Of a DNA stretch of 64,000 bases, positions 36,241 through 47,808 are shown piece by piece. The stretch spans positions 434,001 through 498,000 of the forward strand of contig LATX02000185.1 in assembly GCA_001466705.2 (NCBI GenBank), read 5' to 3'. The notes under the pieces are model-generated. The model did no database searches, was not told the DNA's origin, and worked only from the letters and a program-made list of their open reading frames with translations. A program made the position numbers and the translations under genes. Position 1 is the first letter of the stretch, and each line of letters opens with the position of its first letter. Origin of the DNA: Moniliophthora roreri. Lineage: Eukaryota; Basidiomycota; Agaricomycetes; Agaricales; Marasmiaceae.

Positions 36241-37957
36241 ATGGTGAGTTACTAGATCTCTCTCCAGTCCATTATCAAATTCGACCTTCTTTGTCTCCAG
36301 GATTCTTCAATCGAGGAGAAAAGCCTAAGCAACTCCGAACAGCGTGCATTCAATCCATGGAAATCTGGCGAATCTTTTCACTACAAACTCGAAACTGGAG
36401 CTACGACCCAGACCCAGACCGACCCTTTCGACGCCTTTTTTGAGAGAGCAAAGGAGTTCGATTCCAGCATGTGCACACGATGGGAGCAGGATATAGATTC
36501 TTTATTGACCTACGTATGTTTATATAAACTTCAGTCATTCTCTCTGTAGCTCATTAGTGGTATTGTTCAGGCCGGTCTGTTCTCCGCCGTTGTCACCACG
36601 TTTGCTGTCGATTCGGTCAACTCCTTACAACAGGACCCTCAAGAAGAATCAGTCCGCTTACTGGCGATTCTCGCCGCGGGCCAGACAAACGCTGAGCCCC
36701 AGGAAGAGTTCACCCCTTCGACCGCCGCTGTTACGATTAATGTCATGTACTACCTTAGCCTCACACTCAGTCTCACTTCCGCCCTCGTCGGCATCCTCTG
36801 CAAACAATGGGTGCGCGAGTATCAACGCGACTACCCCCATCTCACTGCCCAGCAGAAACTGGCTGTTCGCCAATCTCGATACGACGGTTTACAGACATGG
36901 CATGTACCAGGCATTATCGCCTTCATCCCACTTCTGCTCGAAGCAGCCACGGCCTTGTTCTTCTTTGGCTTCGTGACGATGCTTTGGGAAACCAATCATA
37001 CTGTCGCAATCGTCATCATCATTGCTGTCATCATCTCGCTGCTCTTTGTGGTCATTACCACCCTTCTGGCCCCTATCCTCCTTCTTATCACTTGGGCTAG
37101 AAAGATATCCTTCGAGTCACAATGCCCGTACAAGACCCCCCTTGGTTGGAATATTATCCGAATGGTCACACCTTCCTTCCTTCTCCGGCATCGTTTTGTC
37201 TCTCACGAGAAGACACCTAAAGAACGGCGACGAGATGTTGGGTCTATCAAGACCCTCGTTCGAACTCTGAATTGGTCAATGTACGACCTAAAGTTTGTCG
37301 ATGGAAAATTATACGAAGGGTCCATGGGTGCAGCGATGGTTTGGATGTATCCATTCCAAGATAGCATGACATACAGCGAATGTCTTAGGGCGTTTAAGAC
37401 CCGTATCTCTCGTGCTGTAATGGAGAAACTCATACCTCTCTTGAAGGCTGCGAGAGAGTTGCAGATGAAAAAGAGCAAGGAGAAGAGCGTAGAGAAGAAC
37501 ATGGAGGAGGGCCCTAGCGAAGTACCGCCGATATTACCTGCAGATGTCCTTGAAGGCTTCATCGCTTACGGTGCCAATGAGCCGAACGAAGAGGTAAAGA
37601 AGGATGTGATAGACATTGCTTGTGTCTTGTTCCGACGAAACGTGCCAAGGAACGAGAAGATTCGTTATTGCCTTGAGGGGTGTGTTCGCATCATCAACAC
37701 TGCAAGGGAGCTCCCGCCTGGGACGTCGGTTGTCGTTCAATATCTTTTGCAGACCCACAAGGGTCTTCTAGACAGAGGTATGTGTCATCTTGCTATGATG
37801 TTGATGTTATACTTATGGAATCTTAGAACTTGGAGAACAGCTAGATGCAAGTTTTGATGCAGCAGTTGCTCGAAAGGCTATTCCACGTCCTGAGTATGAC
37901 CGCATCAGGGCTGCGCTACGCTCTGTATACCCTGATGCGGTAGGAGGCGGACGATAG
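36241..37957 (+). CDS. DUF6535 membrane protein, tandem copy 2
   Basis: The first exon is just the ATG (36241-36243), then 36301-36513, 36571-37777 and 37827-37957, giving about 517 residues. It has the same order as copy 1: a short head with SGESFHYKLE, the AGLFSAVVTTFAVDS segment, CKQWVREYQRDYPHL, three membrane helices and a soluble C-terminal half ending PEYDRIRAALRSVYPDAV. It adds a Lys/Glu-rich insert (SKEKSVEKNMEEG) in the soluble part. No break seen; function unknown. Confidence 0.87.
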
Positions 37958-38149
37958 AGGGAAGTTAAAGTTGAAGGTGTTCGACGTTATAAGTAATGTT
38001 GTATAACATTACGCGTATTTGGTACCATATTGAGATTGTAAGAGCCATGCAGTTATTATATACCAGAATAGAGCGTGCGCTAGAACAAAAGGCACCGAGC
38101 CGAGCCGAGGAAGCGCCATGACCCATCACCGGTCACCGGTCACCCTTTG

Positions 38150-38700
38150 CTCTCAACCGCGATGCCTTACGCTCAGCCTCCCCTTTCTCCCTCAGCCGAC
38201 AAGGCGCGCTTAGAAACCCTCTGATGGTAATATTATTCAAACGTCAGATTGATATAAAATACCAACATTTGACTCGAGAAGTTGTAGTCAAGCTGCTCCA
38301 ATCAAATACTTTACCAAGGTTCTCCGGATCTTTTCTTCAGCATCTTTGATAAATACCGATCGGCATTTGGATAGGCTCATTAAGCAAAAAGTGAACCCCG
38401 AGGGAGCGGAAATGGAAGCAGGATACAGCACACGTCGCGGGGAGTGTGTGTTCATTGAACGATATACTTCCACGCATGCTGTCAGCATGAGGACTCGTTC
38501 AGGGATGCTGTCACTGCGGGGCTCCCCTATCCAGGTGTATGGTCTAAAGAACTAGACGATAGTGAGTCCATTTGCCCAGCTTCCTTTGTTTCCAGAGCTC
38601 AATCCTCAGTAGCTTCAAGATTCATCGATTGAAGAGGATTTACACAAGCTATATCTTGCTCAAAAATCACCCCGTTGGGTTACGACCAGCTCATCTTCGC
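38150..38700 (+). pseudogene. second relic 5' end of a DUF6535 copy
   Basis: Duplicate of the 35400-35900 relic. Here the start is ATA (38559-38561) instead of ATG, followed by GTGAGTCC, and the exon after the lost acceptor reads ATTCATCGATTGAAGAGG. Further 5' sequence is also shared with the first relic (AAGCAGGATACAGCACA and AGCGGAAATGGAAGC). It shows that relic and gene were duplicated together as one unit of about 2.8 kb. Confidence 0.6.
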
Positions 38701-38924
38701 CTCGTAACTTGATATAACAATGCTTGATATCCAAACGCCACTGCTCGAAAGAACCCCGCACTCGTTTTCAGACTTCCATCTGAGACATGGTGACAGTATG
38801 CCCCTTGAATCCTCCTTCAATACGTGCTAATCATGGAATGAACAGATCCAGCAATTGTAAATGAATAGCAGAAGGTTGTGACAGCACCTTAGTTGCGAGT
38901 GGATTCTGACGATAGGAGCACAAC

Positions 38925-39045
38925 TAGGCATGGGTACTGTGCGTTCACCAGGCCTTCATGCACGCCGGAGACATGAGGGTCTGAGGTTTTAAGGATGCAC
39001 GTAGCTGCTGACCCCATATCAAAGCCAGCTGCTCAAAGCTGGGCT
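38925..39045 (+). promoter_or_regulatory. conserved upstream block of DUF6535 copy 3
   Basis: Near-identical counterpart of the block before copy 2, again ending in the CCAGCT...AGCTGG inverted repeat shortly before the ATG at 39063. Confidence 0.55.
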
Positions 39046-39062
39046 GCGACTGAGAGGGAACG

Positions 39063-40724
39063 ATGGTGAGTTACTAGATTCTTCCGGACCATCATCAAAT
39101 TCGACCTTCTTTGTCTCCAGGCTCCTTTAACTGAGGAGGAAAGGCTAAGCAACTCCGGACAACGTGCATTTAATCCATGGAGATCTGGCGACTCTTTTCA
39201 CTACGGACTCGAAGCTGAGTCCACGACCCAGACCGACCCTTTCGACGACTGCTTTGCGGAAGCAATGAGGTTTGATTCTAGAATGTGCGAACAATTGCAG
39301 AGTAACATAGATGCCTTGTTGACCTACGTATGTATACAAAGCTCGGTCTTTTGCTCTGTAGCTCACTAGCTGTATCGCTCAGGCCGGTCTGTTCTCCGCC
39401 GTTGTCACCACATTCGCTGCCGGAGCGATTAATTCTTTACAGCAGGACCCTCAGGAAGAGATGGTCCGTTTACTGGCGGTGATCGCAGGTCAGGCGAGCG
39501 CTGAACCCCAGGAAGAGTTCAAAGCTTCGGCCGCCTCCATCAGGATCAATGTCATGTACCACCTCAGCCTCACACTCAGTCTCACTTCCGCTCTCATCGG
39601 CCTCCTCTGCAAACAATGGCTGCGCGAATATCAGCGTGACTACCCTTATGGTAACCTCAAACAGAAACTCGCTATTCGCCAATCTCGATATGAGGGTTTA
39701 TGGAAATGGCATGTACCAGGCATTATTGGATCCTTCATCCCACTTCTACTCGAAGTAGCCACGGCCTTCTTCTTCTTTGGCTTCATAACGATGCTTTGGG
39801 AAACCAACCATACCGTTGCAATTGTGGTAATAGTCGCTGTCATCATCTCGCTGCTCTTTGTGGTCATTACCACTTTTCTGGCCCCTATCTTCCTTCTCAT
39901 CACTTGGGCTAGAAAGAAACCCTTCATGATACAATGCCCGTACAAGATACCCTATAGTTGGATTATTATCCGATTCGTCACACATTTCTTCCTTTTGTGG
40001 CATCGTTTTGCCTCTCACGGGAAGACACCTAGAGAACGGCGAGAAAGTGTTAGGTCTATCAAGGCCTTGCTTCAATCCCAGTATTGGTGGGACCTGAAGT
40101 TCATCGATGGAGAATCATACGAAAGGACCATGAGTGCAGCGATGGCTTGGATGTACCTATTCCAAGACAACGTGAAATACAGCAGATGTCTCAGGGCGTT
40201 GAAGACCCGTATCTCTCGTGCTGTAATGGAGCAACTCATACCTCACTTGAAGGTCACGAGAGAGCCGGGAGTGGAGGAGGGCCCTAGCGAAGGACCGTCG
40301 ATATTACCTGCAGACGTTCTTGAAGACTTCATCAATTACGACACCAATGAGCCGGACGAAGAGGTAAACAAAGATATGATAGACATAGTTTGTGTTTTGT
40401 TTCGATGGAACGTGCCAAGGAACAAGGAGATTCGTTACTGCCTTGAAGGGTGCGTTCGCATCATCAACACTGCAAGGGTGCTCCCGCGCAGGACGCTGGA
40501 TGTCGTTCAATACCTTTTGCAGGCCCACGAGGGTCTTTTAGACAGAGGTACGCGTCATCTTGCTATGGTGTTGATGTCATACTTATGGAATCTTAGAACT
40601 TGGAGAACAACTAGATGCAAGTTTTGATGTAGCGGTTGATCGAAAGATTTCACGTCCTGAGTATGACCGCATGAGGGCTGCGCTACGCTCTGTATACCCT
40701 GATGCGGTAGGAGGCGGACGATAG
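39063..40724 (+). CDS. DUF6535 membrane protein, tandem copy 3
   Basis: Exons 39063-39065 (ATG only), 39121-39327, 39383-40547 and 40597-40724 give about 500 residues. It keeps AGLFSAVVTTFAAGA, CKQWLREYQRDYPYG, the three membrane helices and the PEYDRMRAALRSVYPDAV end. Relative to copy 2 it lost the Lys/Glu-rich insert and gained many substitutions (for example WYLF-like changes after the third helix), so it is the more diverged of the two, although their promoters are almost the same. Confidence 0.86.
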
Positions 40725-41175
40725 AGGGTTCCTCACCTCTGACATTATACGTATAATTCTTTTTAGTTCCATGTAATATAACGCGTGCGTCGTATATATT
40801 TAGGGCCTGAACATAATATATGAACGTTTGTCGCCTGTAGTCGACGGCAATTACTGTAGCCTGTGAGTGCGCTAATATCTAAATCTTGCGTCCTTTTCGC
40901 CGCCAGAAAGGCACATTGCTGTGGAACGTGGAACCTCCACTTTTGACCTATCAATGCGATAGCGCTTCCGCCTGCAAGTATTGCCGGGTTCCGCCTAGTT
41001 TTTAACTGATCATCATGTATTTTAGGATGACATCCCTCAGAAATGTACTAGTCTGGCCCCTGGATATTTTCGACATTTGCTCGGGGAATCGGACTGACTC
41101 GTTACAACGGTTATACTTTACTCAGTATGTGCTTTGCTGGCTGGGTCAATGCCGTTACGAGGCGCGAAGTTGCTA
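40725..41175. other. intergenic, no gene seen
   Basis: Downstream end of the DUF6535 array; nothing recognised. Confidence 0.4.
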
Positions 41176-42103
41176 TCATGAGGCCAGAGGCTGTTCAGCG
41201 CATGAGTAAGCTATCCTACAATGCATGAGAGCCGAGTATCTTACTTGGTAACTCTTCGAGATCGATATTTCCTGTCCGAGTCCAAATGTGCAGGTGCCAG
41301 TCAACCTGTCGAGTCCCAACTGCGTTTTGACAGTTATTAATATGGATCTTCTCTTCTTCGGAGAGGTGTGCAGTTCCCGAGTCAGCGTATGGCAGATACG
41401 GAAAAGAAACCAACTCACGGGGTTCATCATTCCCGCAGAACTCACCTTGAATACATTTTCTAATCTCTTCTCCGCAGACTGCCGGGCCAAAGCAGGAACA
41501 CTATTGCACCACTTGTTCAAGCTCTCAGCAAGTTTGGAAGGTGGCGAGATATCACAAGGGCTAGATGTCGGAATATGCTGTTGAATCGGTGAGTCACATT
41601 TCATATAGCAAGGGAGTTTCTCGACTTGCCAGCCGTTTTTGCCGTCGAAGATATCAATCTTGAGCATAGCATTCACTTTCTATGTCGCGCTATCTCCTCT
41701 GCGGAGCGTCTGTCGTGAGATGCTAGGCCGCGCCCAAATATGTCAAAGGCGCCTAGTGCACTCCCGTCTTAACGTTATGGTCCTGGTTAGGATTTTTGAG
41801 TTGCTCACTTCGTAAATCGGCGGCGAAACGGCAAACGTATAGGGGCTGTCCACTGCGCCTCGGAGCAAATCTCGACGGGGAAATACTTTGTTGAAGATTA
41901 TTGTTCGACGAGCTGGGTAAGGAAAACCCTGATAGAACGCAAATTCGTTGAACGGACTGGAGACCGCCCTGCGGAACCGCAGTCTTTACATATGGATGTT
42001 GACATGGATAAGTAGGCGTGGAAAAAAAACCGACTCCAGGATCCGGAGGTATTGCTTTTTCGGTGTAAGTGGGTTGCTGAAGGAGATTGAGTTGAGTAGG
42101 CAT
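41176..42103 (-). CDS. doubtful hypothetical gene
   Basis: Two minus-strand open frames (42103-41753 and 41676-41176) have protein-like composition; the first is Gln/Pro/Ser-rich. The second contains a clear GTGAGT donor after RLENVFK. I could not join them in phase nor recognise a family, so this may be one spliced unknown gene or none. Confidence 0.25.
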
Positions 42104-42183
42104 CCCAAATGAAATCGATACCGCCCGACTAGTCGACTTGCTGTTCGATTAATGTGGCGCAGGGAATGCTGAATCTGAATCAA

Positions 42184-43429
42184 AGCTTTAGATAGTAGAT
42201 CTCTACTATAGCGCCTCTGTGCCGCTGAACAAAATTAAAAGTCAGGAGCGGTCATGGGACATCAAAAGTGGACCCACAATAGATATACAAGCGCCCATGC
42301 CCATCATGAAAACGCCACTGTCATCATGGCTCGAACGAACAATAGGTTTCCATATCTGTCGACTGGGCCGTCAAAGAGCAATCTAGGAGCTTCGAGTCTG
42401 CATTTTTCATGTGCACAAAGGGTTGGAACAACACGGAGCAAGTAATGAATCGGATTGTACTCAGATGGTCACGGCCTCCCAAGAAAACCGTCATAGTTTG
42501 GGCGATGCCCAGAAAAAGTCATCAAATCTGTCCAGTTAGAATGGAGAGCTTGTAATGGCTATCTCATAACTGCGTCCGACGCTGTGTGTTTGATGTAGTC
42601 AGTGACTTTATCAAGGCGTGGTGATGCAGGATGGTGCTAGAAGAGCCTAAGAGGGCAAAGGTCGTGAAAGGGCTACTGTAGTTCTTCGCAACCGTTGACG
42701 CATGGTTTGAGACAGAAGTCCTTGACCCTTACACATGTACACGGAGATCACAACGCGCCACGAAGAATGATAGGCGTCTCGAGTCATTCTACATTTGCAG
42801 TATCTTGAGTCACTGATTGGTCAATCAGGAGCCAGATATTTCAGGACTGAGTATCGGAGGTAGAAGAGAAGCCACCCCAAGGCAAAGCGCTAAGGTTAAG
42901 ACGTATCCAAGGCCGAAGAACAACGATTCTTGGGATGTAAGCGGGAGTTGTTGTGTGAGTAGAACAAGGTCAGACGTTTCATTGGCCCAGGGCCGGTTGC
43001 CAAATGGAGTTTTTTTTCCTGTCAGATTGCGGTTCCCACGCCCTTGCTGCAAATCTTTTTATCTTTCATCACTCTGAGCTGCCACAGACAGCATGTCTCT
43101 CGGAATGAACCTTCAAAGGGTATCTGCACCAACGTAACAGCGACAAAGGCAGCTCAGTGCTGTAAACCCGATTAATTCAGCTGATGGAGTTGACTCGCGC
43201 ATTGGCTTGGGCTGGCTAGGTTATCAAGCAGGTGTTTCGCGTGGACAAGGAAGACCAAAGAGGGATTATAACACTAGCTCTCAAAGGAAAGCGGTCAGCG
43301 TGCAATGAGAGTTAACCTACAAACCAAAATGGAACTTACCTTCGTTTGTCCAAATGGAGTGCTCATCTAAATGGAGATAACCGCTAAAGATCAAAGAAGC
43401 TCTCTGTGTTTTCTGTAATTGCTGTTCTT
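42184..43429. other. intergenic, no gene seen
   Basis: No supported gene; upstream region of the Clp1-like gene. Confidence 0.4.
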
Positions 43430-43435
43430 TATAAA
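43430..43435 (+). promoter_or_regulatory. TATA box of the Clp1-like gene
   Basis: TATAAA lies 5 bp before an ATG at 43441 and 77 bp before the ATG at 43507. This favours 43507 as the true start, since transcription should begin downstream of 43441. Confidence 0.45.
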
Positions 43436-43506
43436 CGCGCATGTTCAAAAGGTCAGTACCATCACATCTGTTCTTTCCTCACGACTACCAACTTGCATCT
43501 TTCGAA

Positions 43507-44441
43507 ATGTTCCAGGTCGCATCTCATCCTACTTCCTTCCCCCCACACGGTTATCGTGACTCTGGACGACGTGGTAGTTCTCATGCCACCCCGACGTCTC
43601 CAGCTGTTCAGCTCCCCCGCACACTAAGTCGTCCGGAGTTCGTAGAAGTCTCTCAGCGTGCTATCACGGCCGCGTCTCCAGAGTTGGCCAATGTTCCCCC
43701 AGAGTACATTCGTAGAGGTCTTCAAAGGCAGGCAAATGAGTACGTTATCCTTCTTAACGCGTACAACGCGCGTATTGACCCTGAACTCTCTCTAGACTGC
43801 TTGCAGGACTGAACAGTCTGGCACCGTCTCATGTTCCAAGCTCCCTGCCCAGATCACATTTACCCGCTTTTCTCACTGTCCCATTGCGAGTATCTTCATC
43901 TTCGACCACACCAAGCTACCCCACTCACGCGCTGGCCGTGTCATCCTCCAAAAACCCCGATGCGCAAGCCGTCATCGTCCCTGTCCATTCGATAGTTCTC
44001 GCAGCTTACTGTGCCAAATTCCCTGAACTTCGCACAACACCTACTCATCCACACTCGCCCACGGTGCAGCTGCCCATCATTCCATTCACCCTTCCATCTC
44101 CCGGCGCATTCCCTATCCTATCAAACTACATGTACCAACACCGTCTCGACAAGGTGCTTAAAGCACTCTTCCCTGTTCCCCATGGTTTCATGACACACCT
44201 CACACACCAAAACGTCCGAGAGCTTTTCAACTCGCGTACCACCCTCCACCAGCTCTCCTCCTACCTCTGCGAGCACGACGACTACAGTCTCCAGCGCCTG
44301 ACTGCACACGCCATGCATGTTCGCGACGTTTGGCAAGACATGGTTGCTCTCGGATTGCACGATCCAGAGCTCTGGGATACCATTGATCTCGCTTGGGAGG
44401 TCATCCTCGGCGCTCTCAACCTCGCTGCTAGCAGCCGCTGA
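43507..44441 (+). CDS. Clp1-like (clampless) protein
   Basis: Modelled as exons 43507-43760 and 43796-44441, about 299 residues. An N-terminal RPEFVEVSQRAITAASPELA and PPEYIRRGL are followed by ALAVSSSKNPDA, VIVPVHSIVLAAYCAKFPEL, LPIIPFTLPSPGAFPIL and NYMYQHRLDKVLKALFP. The end WQDMVALGLHDPELWDTIDL then AWEVILGALNLA matches what I remember of basidiomycete Clp1 homologues. Coprinopsis Clp1 is needed for clamp-cell formation in the dikaryon downstream of the A mating-type homeodomain proteins; its biochemical action is unknown. The 35-nt intron needed to join the two parts is unusually short; the alternative is a frameshift. Assignment is from remembered family pattern, moderate certainty. Confidence 0.6.
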
Positions 44442-45117
44442 ATAGCTTGCTTAGCCCAGCTGACGGTCGAGTATCAGAATTTCTTGATTTCTCGAATACC
44501 GACGGGGTCTTTACCCCGGGACACACACCAAAATGTTCATATGTTACCCAGATCCCTTACTTATCGCTCATGGGCTGGAGTATAACGCCGGTCGTTTCGC
44601 TCCTCGTGCGGACGTCTTTTTCCTGTAATCAAATTTTGTATCTCTACCCCCCTCTATATCCCCCTTCTCACGGCATTTCTACTCCTCACACGCACATACA
44701 TACCCCAATACCCCAATTCAACATCATCTCACACCCTGTATCCATTATCCTCGCTTTCTTCGCAACTAGTCTATATTGTTTAATTGTTTTTTTCTGTATC
44801 ACCTATATACATTCCATGATGAATGAACCATTGTCGAGAGCGAAATGTTTGGGCCCTGACGCTCGAGTGACTCAACACAAGTCAATTTCTGATTTGAAGC
44901 TCGTGTTCCATGCCCAAAGGGCAAAGGCTAAGCTGTCGTAAACACCGAGAATCTAACAGGGGTCCAGATGACGGATTCGCAGTCCGGCTTTTAGAGTCGC
45001 AACGGCATTTACCAAGGTCCAAAAGTCAAGATTCATATTGATACACTGACAGATGTATTACACATCAGTACTGCGACTCGCATTGTTCGCTACTTATGAG
45101 ATTCATTGGGCACTCCG
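44442..45117. other. likely 3' region of the Clp1-like gene
   Basis: A pyrimidine-rich tract at 44640-44760 gives a long open frame (44447-44941), but its composition (Pro/His/Ile runs) is that of untranslated sequence. Confidence 0.4.
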
Positions 45118-46273
45118 TTACGCCTTGTTGAATTCAAATCTCTGCCCCTCTTCATTTTCCAATACCTGGAACTCCAATGATCCGCTGAACCATCCAAACT
45201 GACCCGTCCGGCCAATCGTCTTGAACGTCTGAGCGGCCAGGTTATCGGGTATCTTCATGGTTTTTCGTCCAGTAGCCTCTGCTAAGAGTTGGACTTGACA
45301 GGCTTTCTCGAGTTGAATGTAGAAGAAGATCGAAGCTTCGATGGAGTCGGTTGCAACTAGGATACCATGGTTCTATCGGAAAATCGTTGACGTCACTTGG
45401 CAGTTCACATAGCGAAACAGATACATACTTGTAGAATCGCAGCCTGAGGTCTACGTCAGCCAATGCTGGGGGGGGTATTTACGCTCACGCGGGACGCACC
45501 TTGTAGGATCCCAAGGCTTTGGTGATGGCTAATCCTTCGTCCTCTTCAAAGACAATCCCTCTGAAGGCGTTGTATACCGCGTGGTCCTATAAAGCATCAG
45601 CAACCTTGACTACTGTCGTCCACAGAGAGAGAGAGAGAATAGATTGACATTATAAAATGCACAGCTATCTTGCGAAATCATATCCAAAGGGATACCCAAA
45701 GCCGAAAAAGTCTTGCCATACAGCGAATGAGAGTGGGCAGCGCAAATGACATCCGGCCGTGCTTCGTGAATCTTGGAGTGAATCATGAACGCGGCGGTGT
45801 TCAGAAGACGATAGGGACCAGATTCTTCAAGGATGTTGCCAGAGTGGTCTACTAACAAGAGGTCGGAAGGTTGAATGAGTTTGAAATGGATGCCCTGGAT
45901 AGAGGCGCTAAGTATATTGGTCAGTTTGAGACGTTCAACAGACTGACTAGAGGGTTAACCCAAAAGCAATCGGTTTTGATAGGGTCCTGTTGGATGGACA
46001 TTCGGAGTGAGTAATATGTCGAGCCAACGGTCGAATGTTACACGCACACGGACAGTGATGTGTCCAGCAGGGCCTTCATCGAAGCCTCGTTTGCCTATCC
46101 GATGACAGATCAATCCTGAATAAGTAGCAAAATCCACCACACGCACCAAATATCCTAAAAGCCTGCGCCAACCTGAATTTACGGTACTCCCGCTCTTCTG
46201 TCTTATCAGAAAAGGTCGGAGGGACTGGGAATCTCGACCTCAATCTCTCTTGCAGCTTTTCGCCCAGAGACAT
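45118..46273 (-). CDS. class II aldolase/adducin-domain protein
   Basis: Minus-strand multi-exon gene from ATG 46273 to TAA 45118. Landmarks in order: FPVPPTFSDKTEEREYRKFR, LAQAFRIFG, KRGFDEGPAGHITVR, DPIKTDCFWVNPL, PSDLLLVDHSGNI, RLLNTAAFMIHSKIHEARPD, AAHSHSLYGKTFSALG, MISQDSCAFYN, DHAVYNAF and AAILQNHGILVAT. The HSHS and NHG histidines are the expected metal ligands of the class II aldolase/adducin fold. Members act as sugar-phosphate aldolases or epimerases, or as adducin-like non-enzymes. Fungal members of this length have no established substrate that I can cite. No break seen. Confidence 0.8.
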
Positions 46274-47638
46274 AGTTCCGACGGAGAATCAAGATGGGGG
46301 GGATTGTCAAACAGCGCGCAACGTCTAGGTCTTTATAAAAAGGCCATATTAGTCTTGACATCAAATGGCCAGATGCGGGGATCATGAGTCGTGGTAAGAC
46401 GGGTATTATCTTGGACAAGACACTCTGACGAACAAGGATGGTGTGAGTCTGCATCTTCCGGGGAGTTCAGAACCCGAATACTCACTAGTGGGCATCTCGA
46501 CCATCTCGGCCCAATTCTCCAGTTGTATAAAGTGGGCGTTCTTCTACGACTTCCTTCATCACTTTCTTGATGGCAAACCGAGCTCGAACTGCTTGAAAAT
46601 CCAAGGAACCCGTAGTTTTTCGAAGGAGAGCTTCATGGTCATGGTAGCGTTGAGAGACCAAGAACCAGAAGCCCAGCAGCCAATCGGAACGCGGATTATC
46701 TCATCTAGGCATATCAAAGTTTGAACTTCAACTTCGTGTCATAACACAGCATCGCATGCCATATGCGGTGGTATAGCGAGGTGCTGACTGCAGCCGGGAA
46801 GAGTACACACTGGCTGCTCTGGGACGGGAGCAAACTTCACGGAAGCATGGAGACCGTCTCTGTGCGGGTAGCGAATTGGTTTGATAATCAACCTGGTTTT
46901 CCAGCCAAACAGGTTGATGCTCAACCAAGCTTTGGTCGCGGTTTGGTCGAAATCTTAACCAAGCCTGGCGATTGGGAATCAGCCAATGGCTGGTCGCAGC
47001 ATTTTCCGGCGGATTTGGTGTGATGATCAACCTTTCCTTGGGCTGATCTGCAGCTCTGCTAGTTGGAATGATATTCGGTTCGACGATTGCTGGTAAGTCA
47101 AGTCCTAGGAGATATCATTCATCATACTGACGACTCCGACACGGGTGCAAATCCTCCCGTAACAGGAAGCTCGAAGCTTGTTGCATGTCATTTATTCCTC
47201 AGTTACTGTTCACGCCATGCACGGTGACAACCACATCCTGATGCTTGCGGACATCATGTTCTCAGAGTCCAACCCCGTTTGATCCCGTCATCTGACCGGG
47301 TTCAAGAATCAGCATACCGACGGGGGACAGCTATACTGCCGGTATCTTGGCGACTCGGCTACTGATGTCGGCCTCTTCACCTTCTAAATACAAGACGTCG
47401 AAGGTCTCTATGCCTCTGAAATGATCAACACTATAATTAGCTGTCATACTTTCCAACGTTGCTGTGGCTGACATTCAATTCCTCGTCTCACGACGCTCAT
47501 TCTCCTCCGTGGATGAAATTCAAATTGGTAACAGGTGGCTTCTAACATTCAATGACCTCCGTCGTGAACGGTATATGGCAAGGCCGCACTGCTTTGTGTT
47601 GCGTTTAATGCCTCACTACAACGCCAAACTCCTCGACG
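46274..47638. other. intergenic, no gene seen
   Basis: 1.4 kb without a supported gene. At 46890-46970 a short AACCAAGCTTTGGT palindrome with nearby GGTTTGGT copies is present, but no element boundaries. Confidence 0.4.
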
Positions 47639-47646
47639 TATAAAAG
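47639..47646 (+). promoter_or_regulatory. TATA box of Egh16-like copy 1
   Basis: TATAAAAG followed by ACTGGGGGTCAATC. The same arrangement precedes copy 2 on the minus strand, so the promoter was duplicated with the gene. Confidence 0.55.
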
Positions 47647-47808
47647 ACTGGGGGTCAATCACCCTACTTTCCTCAGGCTTCAGCTTCATCTGTTCTTTCC
47701 AAGCTCACTTCTACATCTCAGGACTGGATCCTTTCTCCCATTTTACACACCTTTTCACTGCACGGACTATTCTTTTCAATTCTCCCAACCTTTAGCCAAA
47801 CTCTCACC

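Noticed and set aside
44447..44941. 164-codon open frame after the Clp1-like gene
   Set aside because: Pyrimidine-rich composition typical of untranslated DNA, no motif, directly abuts the upstream stop.
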